From the NCBI RefSeq assembly GCF_016213215.1, contig NZ_JACRAW010000163.1:62001-126000 (forward strand): 64,000 bases of DNA, in the 5' to 3' direction. Every line of letters starts with the position of its first letter. Within the stretch, counting starts at the first letter, position 1. The notes beneath the pieces were generated by a model. It searched no databases, had not been told where the DNA came from, and saw nothing but the letters and a program-made list of their open reading frames with translations. The stretch is from Bradyrhizobium sp. Lineage in GTDB: Bacteria; Pseudomonadota; Alphaproteobacteria; Rhizobiales; Xanthobacteraceae. Of this stretch, positions 28,131-36,484 are shown in pieces. The translations under genes and the position numbers were made by a program.

Positions 28131-28700
28131 CCGCGCATCCCGCCTCGATGAAGAGGGGCGTACGCGTCGTCACGATATGTGGAGGCGGGATGCGGAGGAC
28201 GCGGCGGCGTCGGCGCGCAAGGAATTGCAGGGCGGTGGTCTCGCTTTCAGCGAGGCCCGTGAGCGATGATCCGGCGCGCGGACGAACGGCGCTGGAGAGC
28301 GTCCTCGCTTGGCTTCGAGGGTGAGCACACGCCAGCCGTCGAAAGCCGGGCGCGGATGTCCGCGGACGGTCAAATCGTGTGGTCCTGGCGCCCGAAGCTG
28401 GCGTCAAGCCCCCGGAGGTGTCTCATGCCAACCGGCGTGAGGCGCAACAACACTCCGTGGGCGACGGTGGCAATAGAGCTCGTCTCACTGGGGAGATCAC
28501 GACATAAGCCGTAAAACCATCGCGCAGGGAAGGCCGGGTTGCTCCGGCTGCCCTGTGGTCCAAGCCGTGTGCGTCTTGCGCACGGACCGCGGGTGCCAGC
28601 CGGCACCCGGCCTTCCCTGCGCCCTCTTCGTTGAGAAGAGGGTGAGGAGCGAAGCAAAACTCGGGCGCAAGGCGTCGCGAGAATGCGAAGGCGTGACTGT
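28131..28700. repeat. Large multi-hairpin element, possible structured RNA or MITE-like repeat
   Basis: Several strong palindromes follow each other. A perfect 12-bp pair lies at 28135-28146 and 28182-28193. A perfect 18-bp pair lies at 28522-28539 and 28605-28622, enclosing an 8-bp hairpin (28565-28572 with 28578-28585) and an alternative 7-bp hairpin (28591-28597 with 28602-28608). A further 7-bp hairpin is at 28622-28642. From memory, very similar text occurs repeatedly in Bradyrhizobium and relatives, often mis-annotated as small hypothetical proteins. Coding is unlikely. Boundaries are approximate. Confidence 0.6.
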
Positions 28701-28741
28701 GAAAGCATGCGACGTTGGCCCGAACAGCAATCCATCACCGC

Positions 28742-28863
28742 CACCCTGAGGCGCCGGAGCGAAGCGGAGGCATCGAAGGGCGACGGGCACCGGCGGGGCC
28801 GTTCATCCTCGAGGCTCGCCCAGCGCTGCAAATCGCAGCGCAAGGCTCGCGCCTCAGGATGAC
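28742..28863. repeat. Family G repeat (CCTGAGGCGC ... CCTCAGGATGACGGG type)
   Basis: An imperfect palindrome with CACCCTGAGGCGCCGGAGCG at the left and GCGCCTCAGGATGACGGG at the right. It resembles the repeat at 55641-55740 in the thi region. Confidence 0.6.
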
Positions 28864-28923
28864 GGGACTACTAACAGCGTCATCGCAATGACCTTGCTCG
28901 CAATGACGCGTGCGGAAGTTCTC

Positions 28924-29766
28924 CTACACTTCCCGCCGGCTGAGGAACGCCAGCCGCTCGAACAAATGCACGTCCTGCTCGTTCTTCAGGAGAGCGCCGT
29001 GCAGCGGCGGGATCAGCTTGCGCGGATCGCGCTCGCGGAGCTGCTCCGGGGTCATCTCCTCGTTCATCAGCAGCTTGAGCCAGTCGAGCAGCTCGGAGGT
29101 CGATGGCTTCTTCTTCAGGCCCGGCACCTCGCGGACCTCGAAGAAGATGCGCAGCGCTTCCTCAACCAGGCGCTTCTTGATACCGGGGAAGTGCACGTCG
29201 ACGATCCGCGCCATGGTCTCGGCGCCGGGGAATTTGATGTAATGGAAGAAACAGCGGCGCAGGAACGCGTCGGGCAGCTCCTTTTCGTTATTCGACGTGA
29301 TCATCATGATTGGGCGCTGTTTGGCCTTGATGGTCTCGCCGGTCTCGTAGACATGGAATTCCATGCGATCGAGCTCGAGCAAGAGATCGTTGGGAAATTC
29401 GATGTCCGCCTTGTCGACCTCGTCGATCAGCAGCACGGGACGCTGCTCGGAGGTGAAGGCGTCCCACAATTTGCCGCGCTTGATGTAGTTCCTGATGTCG
29501 GAGACGCGCTCATCGCCGAGCTGGCTGTCGCGCAGGCGCGACACCGCGTCGTATTCGTAGAGACCCTGCTGCGCCTTGGTGGTCGACTTGATGTGCCAGG
29601 TCAGGAGCGGCGCGTTGAGCGCCTTGGCGACTTCCTCGGCCAGCACCGTCTTGCCGGTGCCGGGCTCGCCCTTGATGAGGAGCGGGCGCTCGAGCACGAT
29701 CGACGCATTGACGGCGACCTTGAGATCATCGGTCGCAACGTAGTCCTTGGTGCCGGTAAACTTCAT
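28924..29766 (-). CDS. MoxR family AAA+ ATPase
   Basis: A 280-aa AAA+ ATPase of the MoxR group with Walker A GEPGTGKT, Walker B VLLIDEVDKAD, sensor 1 MITSNNEKELPDAFLRR and the Arg-finger region following. ATG 29766 is chosen because the conserved N-terminus begins MKFTGTKDYVATDD there; earlier in-frame codons add a low-complexity leader. MoxR ATPases work as chaperones for metalloenzyme maturation together with a VWA-domain partner. That partner is encoded close by on the opposite strand (30272-31447), separated by a small membrane-protein gene. Confidence 0.9.
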   Translation of the reverse strand: MKFTGTKDYVATDDLKVAVNASIVLERPLLIKGEPGTGKTVLAEEVAKALNAPLLTWHIKSTTKAQQGLYEYDAVSRLRDSQLGDERVSDIRNYIKRGKLWDAFTSEQRPVLLIDEVDKADIEFPNDLLLELDRMEFHVYETGETIKAKQRPIMMITSNNEKELPDAFLRRCFFHYIKFPGAETMARIVDVHFPGIKKRLVEEALRIFFEVREVPGLKKKPSTSELLDWLKLLMNEEMTPEQLRERDPRKLIPPLHGALLKNEQDVHLFERLAFLSRREV

Positions 29767-29863
29767 TCGAGCATCAACCTTGTTGTTCGTTGTTTGAGTA
29801 AGGCGCCCCCCGCGCCAACACGGCGACGGCCGCGAACGGCGGCCGTCGTCCATTTCGGAACTG

Positions 29864-30109
29864 TCAGGCCCGTTTTACCAGCGAAAGGATGACGAGCACA
29901 ATCACCGCGCCGATGGTGGCATTGACGATGTCACGGACGATTCCGACGCCGAGGCTGATGCCGAGCTGGGGCAGGATGAAGCTTGCCACCAGCGCGCCGA
30001 TAATCCCGACCACGATGTTGCCGATCAGCCCAAATCCCGCGCCGTGGACAATTAGCCCGGCCAGCCAGCCGGCGACCGCGCCGATCACGAGTGCAGCGAT
30101 GATTCCCAT
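29864..30109 (-). CDS. GlsB/YeaQ/YmgE family small membrane protein
   Basis: An 81-aa protein with three hydrophobic segments and the family pattern MGIIAALVIGAVAGWLAGLI, GFGLIGNIVVGIIGA and a C-terminal GAVIVLVILSLVKR. The family (transglycosylase-associated, stress-induced) lies in the inner membrane and is often under general stress control in alphaproteobacteria. The ATG at 30109 gives the canonical length. It is on the same strand as moxR, about 100 bp upstream of it. Confidence 0.85.
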   Translation of the reverse strand: MGIIAALVIGAVAGWLAGLIVHGAGFGLIGNIVVGIIGALVASFILPQLGISLGVGIVRDIVNATIGAVIVLVILSLVKRA

Positions 30110-30271
30110 TGAAAAAGCCCCCACGCAAAGCCCAAGCCGGGTAATTCTAGAATATGATGATCTTTTGTCGATCGGAATCGCCGCGAATTCAGCCCAATCC
30201 CGTCGCGCTTTGGGCTTGCCGGGCGCACGCCGGCCCTTGACGTTGCCGGTCAGCCGGGCAATCTGTCTGCC

Positions 30272-31447
30272 ATGTTTCTGCAATTCTTCACCTCATTGCG
30301 CGACGCGCAGGTCCCCGTGACCTTGCGCGAATACCTGACGCTGATGGAGGCGCTCGACGCCGACCTGGCGGAATATACCGTCGAGAACTTCTATTACCTG
30401 TCGCGTGCCGCGCTGGTGAAGGACGAGCGCAACCTCGACAAGTTCGATCGCGTGTTCGGCACGGTCTTCAAGGGCCTTGAAAGCCTGCTGGATGCCATGG
30501 AGAAGGCGGACATTCCGGCAGAGTGGCTGAAGAAGCTCGCCGAGAAGTACCTCACGGAGGAAGAGAAGAAGCAGATCGAGGCCATGGGCTGGGACAAGCT
30601 CATGGAGACGCTGCGCAAGCGGCTCGAGGAGCAGAAGGGGCGGCACCAGGGCGGCAGCAAGTGGATCGGTACCGCCGGAACCTCGCCGTTCGGCGCCTAT
30701 GGCTACAATCCCGAAGGCGTTCGCATCGGCCAGGAGAAGAACCGCAACAACCGCGCGGTGAAGGTGTGGGACCGCCGCGAGTTCAAGGATCTCGACGGCA
30801 ATGTCGAGCTCGGCATCCGCAACATCAAGGTCGCGCTGCGGCGCTTGCGCAAGTTCGCCCGCACCGGCGCGCCCGACGAGCTCGATCTCGACACCACGAT
30901 CCGCGAGACCGCCAACCACGGCTATCTCGACGTGCACATGCGGCCCGAGCGGCGCAATGCGGTGAAGGTTCTGGTGTTCTTCGACATCGGCGGCTCGATG
31001 GATGCCCATATCGAGCAGGTCGAGGAATTGTTCTCGGCCGCCAAGAGCGAATTCAAGCACATGGAGTATTTCTACTTCCACAACTGCCTCTATGAAGGCG
31101 TGTGGAAGCAGAACCGCCGGCGCTTCACCGACCGCACCCCGACCTGGGACGTGCTGCACAAATATCCGCACGACTACAAGGTCGTGTTCGTGGGCGACGC
31201 CTCGATGTCGCCTTATGAGATCATGGTGCCGGGCGGTTCGGTCGAGCACGTCAACGAGGAACCGGGCTCGGTCTGGCTCGATCGCATCGTCCGAACCTAT
31301 CCGCATGCGGTCTGGCTCAATCCGGTGCAGCAGAAGCACTGGGACTATTCGGAATCCACCACCATCATCCGCCGCATCTTCACCAATCGCATGTTTCCGA
31401 TCACGATCGAGGGGTTGGAAGGGGCGATGAAGGAACTGGTGCACTAA
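30272..31447 (+). CDS. VWA domain-containing CoxE-like protein
   Basis: A 391-aa protein with a C-terminal von Willebrand A domain whose MIDAS motif is DIGGS (in VLVFFDIGGSMD). The N-terminal part (FFTSLRDAQVPVTLREYLTLMEAL) is typical of CoxE/YeiN-type partners of MoxR ATPases. The middle (about 120-165) is Lys/Gly-rich and probably flexible. It is divergent from glsB-moxR, whose genes lie just upstream. Together they likely form a MoxR-VWA chaperone pair; the client enzyme is not in the window. The ATG at 30272 lacks a strong Shine-Dalgarno but fits the family start. Confidence 0.88.
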   Translation: MFLQFFTSLRDAQVPVTLREYLTLMEALDADLAEYTVENFYYLSRAALVKDERNLDKFDRVFGTVFKGLESLLDAMEKADIPAEWLKKLAEKYLTEEEKKQIEAMGWDKLMETLRKRLEEQKGRHQGGSKWIGTAGTSPFGAYGYNPEGVRIGQEKNRNNRAVKVWDRREFKDLDGNVELGIRNIKVALRRLRKFARTGAPDELDLDTTIRETANHGYLDVHMRPERRNAVKVLVFFDIGGSMDAHIEQVEELFSAAKSEFKHMEYFYFHNCLYEGVWKQNRRRFTDRTPTWDVLHKYPHDYKVVFVGDASMSPYEIMVPGGSVEHVNEEPGSVWLDRIVRTYPHAVWLNPVQQKHWDYSESTTIIRRIFTNRMFPITIEGLEGAMKELVH

Positions 31448-31457
31448 GAACAACCAC

Positions 31458-31556
31458 CGTCATTCCGGACGGCCGCGGAGCGGCCGATCCGGAATCTCGA
31501 TGTTGTGACACAGGATCGAGATTCCGGGCTCGCGCTTTGCGCGCCCCGGAATGACG
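31458..31556. repeat. Palindromic repeat, family E (CGTCATTCCGG type)
   Basis: About 99 bp bounded by CGTCATTCCGG and CCGGAATGACG, with an inner GGCCGCGGAGCGGCC hairpin and an inner TCTCGAT/ATCGAGA pair. It fills the coxE-rhodanese gap. A relative lies at 57181-57295. Confidence 0.85.
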
Positions 31557-31580
31557 AATAGATCAACAAGGAAGAACACC

Positions 31581-31991
31581 ATGCCCCAGAACATCACGCG
31601 CGGCATCAAGGCGCTGGTCGATGAAGCCAATGCCGAGATCGAAACCCTGACCGCGGAGCAGGCAATCAAGGCCGCGCAAAGCGCTGACGTCGTGATCGTC
31701 GACATCCGCGATCCGCGAGAGATCGAGCGGGAAGGGCGCATCCCCGGTGCCTTCTCCTGCACCCGCGGCATGCTGGAATTCTGGATCGATCCCCAGAGCC
31801 CCTATGCAAAGCCGATCTTCCAGGAGGACAAGAAGTTCGTGTTCCATTGCGCCGGCGGCCTGCGCTCGGCGCTCGCGGCCAAGACGGCGCAGGACATGGG
31901 GCTGAAGCCGGTCGCCCATATCGGCGGCGGCTTCGCCGCCTGGCGCGATGCCGGCGGGCCGGTCGAGAAGTGGGAGCCGAAGAAGAAGTGA
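31581..31991 (+). CDS. Rhodanese-like domain protein
   Basis: A 136-aa single-domain rhodanese. The N-terminal conserved segment is VVIVDIRDPREIEREGRIPGA (split here as VDIRDPREIE and GRIPGA), and the catalytic loop is HCAGGLRS with Cys90. It would carry sulfur as a Cys persulfide; acceptor unknown. ATG 31581 follows AAGGAAG. It sits between two repeats and is co-oriented with a two-domain sulfurtransferase downstream, making a small sulfur-transfer neighbourhood. Confidence 0.88.
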   Translation: MPQNITRGIKALVDEANAEIETLTAEQAIKAAQSADVVIVDIRDPREIEREGRIPGAFSCTRGMLEFWIDPQSPYAKPIFQEDKKFVFHCAGGLRSALAAKTAQDMGLKPVAHIGGGFAAWRDAGGPVEKWEPKKK

Positions 31992-32070
31992 CGCATGTCA
32001 CACGCGGGCTTGACCCGCGTGTCCATCATCTCGAGAAGATGGATTGCCGGGTCAAGCCCGGCAATGACGA
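31989..32070. repeat. Palindromic repeat, family F (CACGCGGGCTTGACCCGCGTG type)
   Basis: Two adjacent hairpins: ACACGCGGG/CCCGCGTGT at about 32000-32022 and TGCCGGG/CCCGGCA at about 32046-32063, the second around the shared GTCAAG core. It overlaps the rhodanese stop codon region and ends shortly before the Shine-Dalgarno of sseA. Confidence 0.8.
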
Positions 32071-32094
32071 CCGGGAATACTGGAGGCTGCGATC

Positions 32095-32952
32095 ATGACC
32101 ACCGCCGACGACCCGCTCGTCTCCACTGACTGGCTTGCCGCGCACCTTGCCGACCCCAAGGTCAAGGTCATCGACGCCACCTTCAAGATGCCCGGCGTGC
32201 TGCCGCTGCCGAAGGACGATTTTCTGGCCGCGCACATACCCGGCGCCGTGTTCTTCGACGTCGACGCCGTGTCGGATCATTCCAATCCGCTGCCACATAT
32301 GTTTCCGAGCGCCGAGCAGTTCGGCCGCGATGTCGGTGCGCTCGGCATCGGCAATGCCGATACCGTGGTCGTCTATGATGCCGGCGGCTGGGTTGCCGCG
32401 CCGCGGGTGTGGTGGATGTTCCTGTCCTATGGCCACAGCAATGTGCGCGTGCTCGACGGCGGCCTGAAGAAGTGGCGCGCCGAGGGTCGGCAGTTCGAGA
32501 GCGGCGAGGTCACGCCCAAGCCCGTAACCTTCAAGGCGACCTATGATCCGCAGCGCGTGCGCAACCTGGAGCAGATGATTGCCAACGTCGGTACGAATAC
32601 CGAACAGGTGATCGATGCCCGCGCCGCAGACCGCTTTGAGGGACGCGTAGCGGAACCGCGGCCGGGCATCCGCTCGGGTCACATCCCCGGTAGCCGCAAC
32701 GTGCCGTACAACACTCTGTTCGATGCTGCGACCGGAACGATGAAACCGCTCGAGGAACTGCGCAGGGTCTTTGCCGGTGCCGGCGTCGATACGGCCAAGC
32801 CCATCGTGACCAGCTGCGGCTCGGGCGTTTCCGCGCTGGTCTTGACGCTTGCGCTGTATCGGCTGGGCGTGCGCGGCAGCGCGCTCTATGACGGCTCGTG
32901 GTCCGAATGGGGATTGCCGGACGGTCCGCGGATTGCGACCGGGCCCGCCTGA
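32095..32952 (+). CDS. sseA: 3-mercaptopyruvate/thiosulfate sulfurtransferase
   Basis: A 285-aa two-domain rhodanese. The C-terminal active-site loop is C241-G-S-G-V-S, the mercaptopyruvate sulfurtransferase type rather than the CRKGVT loop of thiosulfate sulfurtransferases. Family motifs HIPGAVFFDVD (domain 1) and GHIPGSRNVPY (domain 2) are present. It transfers sulfane sulfur from 3-mercaptopyruvate to thiols or cyanide in the cytoplasm. GGAGG precedes the ATG. It follows the single-domain rhodanese gene in the same direction and converges on the next minus-strand gene only 6 bp away. Confidence 0.9.
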   Translation: MTTADDPLVSTDWLAAHLADPKVKVIDATFKMPGVLPLPKDDFLAAHIPGAVFFDVDAVSDHSNPLPHMFPSAEQFGRDVGALGIGNADTVVVYDAGGWVAAPRVWWMFLSYGHSNVRVLDGGLKKWRAEGRQFESGEVTPKPVTFKATYDPQRVRNLEQMIANVGTNTEQVIDARAADRFEGRVAEPRPGIRSGHIPGSRNVPYNTLFDAATGTMKPLEELRRVFAGAGVDTAKPIVTSCGSGVSALVLTLALYRLGVRGSALYDGSWSEWGLPDGPRIATGPA

Positions 32953-32958
32953 TCTTTT

Positions 32959-33780
32959 TCAGCGGGTCCGCCCGGTTTGCTTGACCGCCGGCTGCACGAG
33001 CGGAGCGAACGGATCGAATATCGGCGCAACGGGCGGCTGCGGAGGCGGGGGCGATCGACGTGCGGTCCGGTGTCGCTTCCTGGCGCGCTGCACGCGCTGC
33101 TCGGTCACGCTCTTCTCCGCTTGCGACTGCTGCTCGGCGGCGGCGGTTGGATCGGGAAGTGCCGCGGTCTTGGTCACAGCAGCGTCGGCATTGCCGGGGG
33201 CGGCGCCGTCGGCTGCCTGCTCCTTGATGTTTGAGGATGATGAGACTGGATTCTCTGCGGCGGGCGCAGCTACTTCAACGGCAGCCAACGCCTCTTGAAC
33301 GGCAGCTAGTTTCGCATCACTCGCCGGCGTCTCGGTCGGTCCGGGCGCGCTAGCGGGAGCAGCCGGTTCCGCCGTGGGAGCGGCGCCGGATTGTTGGGGC
33401 AGGCCGATAGTGGGTTGGCTGACAGCCGCCAGTTCGAGTTTCTGGCTCTCGGGCTCAGCCGCGGCTTCGGGCGTCACGACGATCGCGTGTTCCGGCTCCT
33501 TCGCCGGGGGTGTCACAGCCTCTGGCGCAGGCGCGGGCGACGCCGGTTCCGGTGAGTTCAGCTCGGCCGGTGGCGGCTCGACCCGGAGCGCCGCCAGCAC
33601 AGCTTCCCTGGGCTCGGTCGGCGGGGCGAACACTTGCTCCTGCGGTCCGGTCCGCCAGGACGGATTGCTGACGAACTCCTCATGCGTGGCCCGCAACAGG
33701 GCGGCTGCCCCGAGCCCGAACACCAGGACCGAAGTCGACAGCAGGATCGCGGCGAACAGAAAGCGGAAGCCGGGAAGCAT
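32959..33780 (-). CDS. Membrane-anchored Pro/Ala-rich protein, function unknown
   Basis: A 273-aa protein with one N-terminal membrane helix (FRFLFAAILLSTSVLVFGLG) followed by a long low-complexity Ala/Pro/Glu-rich region and a basic C-terminal tail (RARKRHRTARRSPPP). No catalytic domain is visible. ATG 33780 starts immediately before the helix; a TTG at 33813 is an alternative. It is probably anchored in the inner membrane with a periplasmic extended region, perhaps spanning towards the cell wall. Similar orphan proteins are frequent in Bradyrhizobium. Confidence 0.65.
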   Translation of the reverse strand: MLPGFRFLFAAILLSTSVLVFGLGAAALLRATHEEFVSNPSWRTGPQEQVFAPPTEPREAVLAALRVEPPPAELNSPEPASPAPAPEAVTPPAKEPEHAIVVTPEAAAEPESQKLELAAVSQPTIGLPQQSGAAPTAEPAAPASAPGPTETPASDAKLAAVQEALAAVEVAAPAAENPVSSSSNIKEQAADGAAPGNADAAVTKTAALPDPTAAAEQQSQAEKSVTEQRVQRARKRHRTARRSPPPPQPPVAPIFDPFAPLVQPAVKQTGRTR

Positions 33781-34134
33781 TGAGGGCCGAATCCGCCTTG
33801 GCAGCCTGTCCAAGGCCCTTGAACCATCAATAACGCGGTGAGGGTACTTTTTTGCCGCATTCGCCGGCCCAAATGGGGCTGAAACCGGGGCGAATCAGGC
33901 TGAATCGAGGATACAGCAACGCTCCCCGCGGATTCGGTAAAAATCTGGGCGCGAATGCTGCACCAGTGTGTGAACAGGCGTTTTCGGTCTCTCTGATGCC
34001 TTCGTGCAACGGTCCGGCTCGGGATTACAAACAGCCGGTCCGACGCAAATGGGCCCGATTTGTCTTGAATGCGCCGCTATCTTCGGTCATGTGCCATTAA
34101 TAGTCCGGTCGGGCCTGGGGTCTATACAAGAGCG
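33781..34134. other. Divergent intergenic region
   Basis: About 350 bases between two divergently transcribed envelope-related genes. It must hold both promoters. I see no clear hairpin, repeat or operator. Confidence 0.4.
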
Positions 34135-35310
34135 ATGATGATCAAAAACATTCTGGCGATGTGTGCTGCTGCGACGGTCGCGGCGGCCGGAACCTCGCTC
34201 GCACAAGCCCAACAGAGCTACCCGATCCAGCAGGGACAGCCACCCTTCTATTCTGCGCCTTATCCGCAAGGCGCTCCACCAGAATACCGTCCGGGGGAAC
34301 AGGTTCCGGACTTTGATGCCCTGGAGGATGACGAAGCCGCGCCGCAGCAGAACTCCGCCGCGCTGCCGCCACCCGGGCCGGGCCCGATCCTGTCGCCCAA
34401 CGACCCGCGTTACGGCCGGCCGGCCGCCAACGCACCCGTCTATTCCGGCGCACCCACCGGTCCAATCCTGTCGCCAGACGATCCGCGCTATGGCCGCCCG
34501 GCCGGCCCGCCGCAGGTGATCTATGCCGACCGTCCCCCGGGCCAACCGGCGTATCCGAATGGCGAGGTTCCGCGTCCGCCGGAGGCGATCGGCGGAGCGC
34601 CGGGCACCGTGACCGGCACCGTGCAGGGGCCCCCTCAGCTCGGCGCTGACGGCAGGCCGCTGACGATCGCGGCACTACCGCCCGAGGAGCAGCCGGACGC
34701 GGCGCCGGCGCAACTTCCGCCAAACCTGCGTCGCCAGGAAGTTGCGTTCCAGACCAAGGAGCCAGCCGGAACGATCGTCGTCGATACCCCAAACACGTAT
34801 CTTTACTACGTGCTCGGCAGTGGGCGCGCGATCCGCTACGGCGTGCGCGTCGGTCGCGACGGCTTCACCTGGACCGGCGTGCAGAAGATTTCGCGCAAGG
34901 CGGAATGGCCGGATTGGCACCCGCCGACGGAGATGATCGAGCGCCAGCCCTACCTGCCGCGCTTCATGGCCGGCGGGCCCGGCAACCCGCTCGGCGCGCG
35001 CGCCATGTATCTTGGTTCGACCGTCTACCGCATTCACGGCACCAACCAGCCGTCGACAATTGGCAAGTTCGTTTCCTCGGGCTGTATCGGCATGCTGAAC
35101 GACGACGTTTCCGACCTGTTCGATCGCGTGAAGGTCGGCACCCGCGTGGTGGTGCTGCCGGGCGGTCCGCCGCCGGGTACAGCGACGGCGTCTGCCCAGC
35201 CGGTTCCCGGACCGGGCGCCGCCGTGCCGGTCACGGCCGCCGCGCCAAGCACCGCGGGCATGCAGCCGACGGTCGTGCCGCCGCTGCCGGCTCCGGTGAC
35301 GGTGCGCTGA
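34135..35310 (+). CDS. L,D-transpeptidase (YkuD domain)
   Basis: A 391-aa secreted protein: signal peptide (MMIKNILAMCAAATVAAAGT to AQA), then a 150-residue Pro/Gly-rich linker with a repeated GPILSPxDPRYGRP unit (twice), then a YkuD catalytic domain. Catalytic residues are His301 in IHGTN and Cys317 in SSGCIGM. The family normally shows S-x-G-C-I-R; here the Arg is Gly319. It would form 3-3 cross-links in peptidoglycan or attach proteins to it. ATG 34135 gives an intact signal peptide. A strong intrinsic terminator follows. Confidence 0.88.
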   Translation: MMIKNILAMCAAATVAAAGTSLAQAQQSYPIQQGQPPFYSAPYPQGAPPEYRPGEQVPDFDALEDDEAAPQQNSAALPPPGPGPILSPNDPRYGRPAANAPVYSGAPTGPILSPDDPRYGRPAGPPQVIYADRPPGQPAYPNGEVPRPPEAIGGAPGTVTGTVQGPPQLGADGRPLTIAALPPEEQPDAAPAQLPPNLRRQEVAFQTKEPAGTIVVDTPNTYLYYVLGSGRAIRYGVRVGRDGFTWTGVQKISRKAEWPDWHPPTEMIERQPYLPRFMAGGPGNPLGARAMYLGSTVYRIHGTNQPSTIGKFVSSGCIGMLNDDVSDLFDRVKVGTRVVVLPGGPPPGTATASAQPVPGPGAAVPVTAAAPSTAGMQPTVVPPLPAPVTVR

Positions 35311-35336
35311 AGAACCGACGGAATTCAAACCAGAAG

Positions 35337-35361
35337 GGCGCGCAAACAGCGCGCCTTTTTT
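35337..35361 (+). terminator. Intrinsic terminator of the L,D-transpeptidase gene
   Basis: A 7-bp GC stem (GGCGCGC with GCGCGCC, loop AAACA) is followed directly by six T residues, 27 bases after the stop codon. Confidence 0.9.
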
Positions 35362-35507
35362 GTTGCGCACGCGCGTGATGCGGCTCGCGGTTCGCCGCGA
35401 CATATCGAGGCGCCAGGCGTCACATTCCAGAACGATCACGCATCTCCGTCGTTGAACCGGCAGATGCACGCAAACTCCGGAAGAGCGAAGTAGCGGAGCA
35501 CTCGGAT

Positions 35508-36476
35508 ATGCGCATTCTTGTTGCAGGCGCGACCGGCGCCGTCGGCCGCCATCTCGTCCCCGCGCTGGTCGCGAGAGGTCATTCCGTCACTGGCACGACG
35601 CGAAGCCCGGCCAAGGCCGGCGTGATCAGGGCGATGGGCGCGCAACCGGCAATCGCCGATGGGCTCGATTCTGATGCGATCAGAACCGCTGTCCTTGCCT
35701 CCAGGCCCGAGGTTGTGGTGCACGAGATGACCGACCTCGCGGCGGTGTCGGATCTTCGGCACTTCGATCGTTCATTCGCCAACACAAACGAGCTGCGCAC
35801 GCGGGGAACCGATATTCTGCTCGCGGCGGCGCACGAAGCGGGCGCGAGGCGCTTCATCGCGCAGAGTTTCTGCGGCTGGATCTTCAGTCGTACCGGCAGC
35901 GCCGCCAAGGACGAGACGGAAGAGCTCGATCCCAACCCTCCGGAAGAGCTTCGCCGAACCCTGGAAGCGATCAGGTACCTGGAGCGCACGGTGACGGCTT
36001 CATCGGCGCCCGCAGGAATCGTGCTGCGCTATGGATACTTCTACGGTCCTGACACGGGGATGTTCTCATCCGCCATGATTGACCAATTGCGTCGCCGCCG
36101 CGTGCCGGTGATCGGTGATGGCGGCGGCTGGTGGTCGTTCATCCACACCGAGGATGCCGCTTCGGCGACCGTTGCGGCGATCGACCACGGCAAGCCGGGG
36201 AGCATCTACAACATTGTCGATGACTATCCGGCGCAGGTCAGGGATTTCCTGCCGGCGCTTGCCGCGATGTTCGGGGCCAAGCCGCCGCTGCATGTGCCGG
36301 CCTGGCTCGGCCGTCTGCTCGGCGGCGAGCACATGGTCGTGATGATGACCCAGGTGCGTGGTGGCTCCAACGCCAAGGCGCAGCGCGAACTGTCCTGGCG
36401 GCCCGCTCACCCGTCCTGGCGCGAAGGATTCGCCTACGCCGCAACGGAGACTATGGCTCGAAGCTCCGCCGCTTGA
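35508..36476 (+). CDS. NAD(P)-dependent epimerase/dehydratase (extended/atypical SDR)
   Basis: A 322-aa Rossmann protein with the N-terminal GATGAVGRH dinucleotide motif and an extended-SDR layout (LRYGYFYGPDTGMFSS, WSFIHTEDAASATVAAI, YNIVDD). A standard Y-x-x-x-K active site is not obvious where expected, so it belongs to the atypical SDRs and may not be a sugar epimerase. Substrate is unknown. It is convergent with the 2-hydroxyacid dehydrogenase gene, 8 bp apart. Confidence 0.82.
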   Translation: MRILVAGATGAVGRHLVPALVARGHSVTGTTRSPAKAGVIRAMGAQPAIADGLDSDAIRTAVLASRPEVVVHEMTDLAAVSDLRHFDRSFANTNELRTRGTDILLAAAHEAGARRFIAQSFCGWIFSRTGSAAKDETEELDPNPPEELRRTLEAIRYLERTVTASSAPAGIVLRYGYFYGPDTGMFSSAMIDQLRRRRVPVIGDGGGWWSFIHTEDAASATVAAIDHGKPGSIYNIVDDYPAQVRDFLPALAAMFGAKPPLHVPAWLGRLLGGEHMVVMMTQVRGGSNAKAQRELSWRPAHPSWREGFAYAATETMARSSAA

Positions 36477-36484
36477 CGCGCCTC

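Larger units (their letters stand above)
27905..28923. other. 1-kb gene-free region filled with repeats
   Basis: No gene of a recognised family. From left to right it holds a family A fragment (27911-27943), a large multi-hairpin element (about 28130-28700) and a family G repeat (about 28742-28863), followed by the 3' end of moxR. Short open frames inside the large element have no domains and a strongly biased Arg-rich composition. Confidence 0.7.

Noticed and set aside
28118..28514. Short open frames inside the multi-hairpin element
   Set aside because: They are Arg-rich, overlap strong palindromes and lack Shine-Dalgarno sites; the DNA or RNA structure explains the conservation better.
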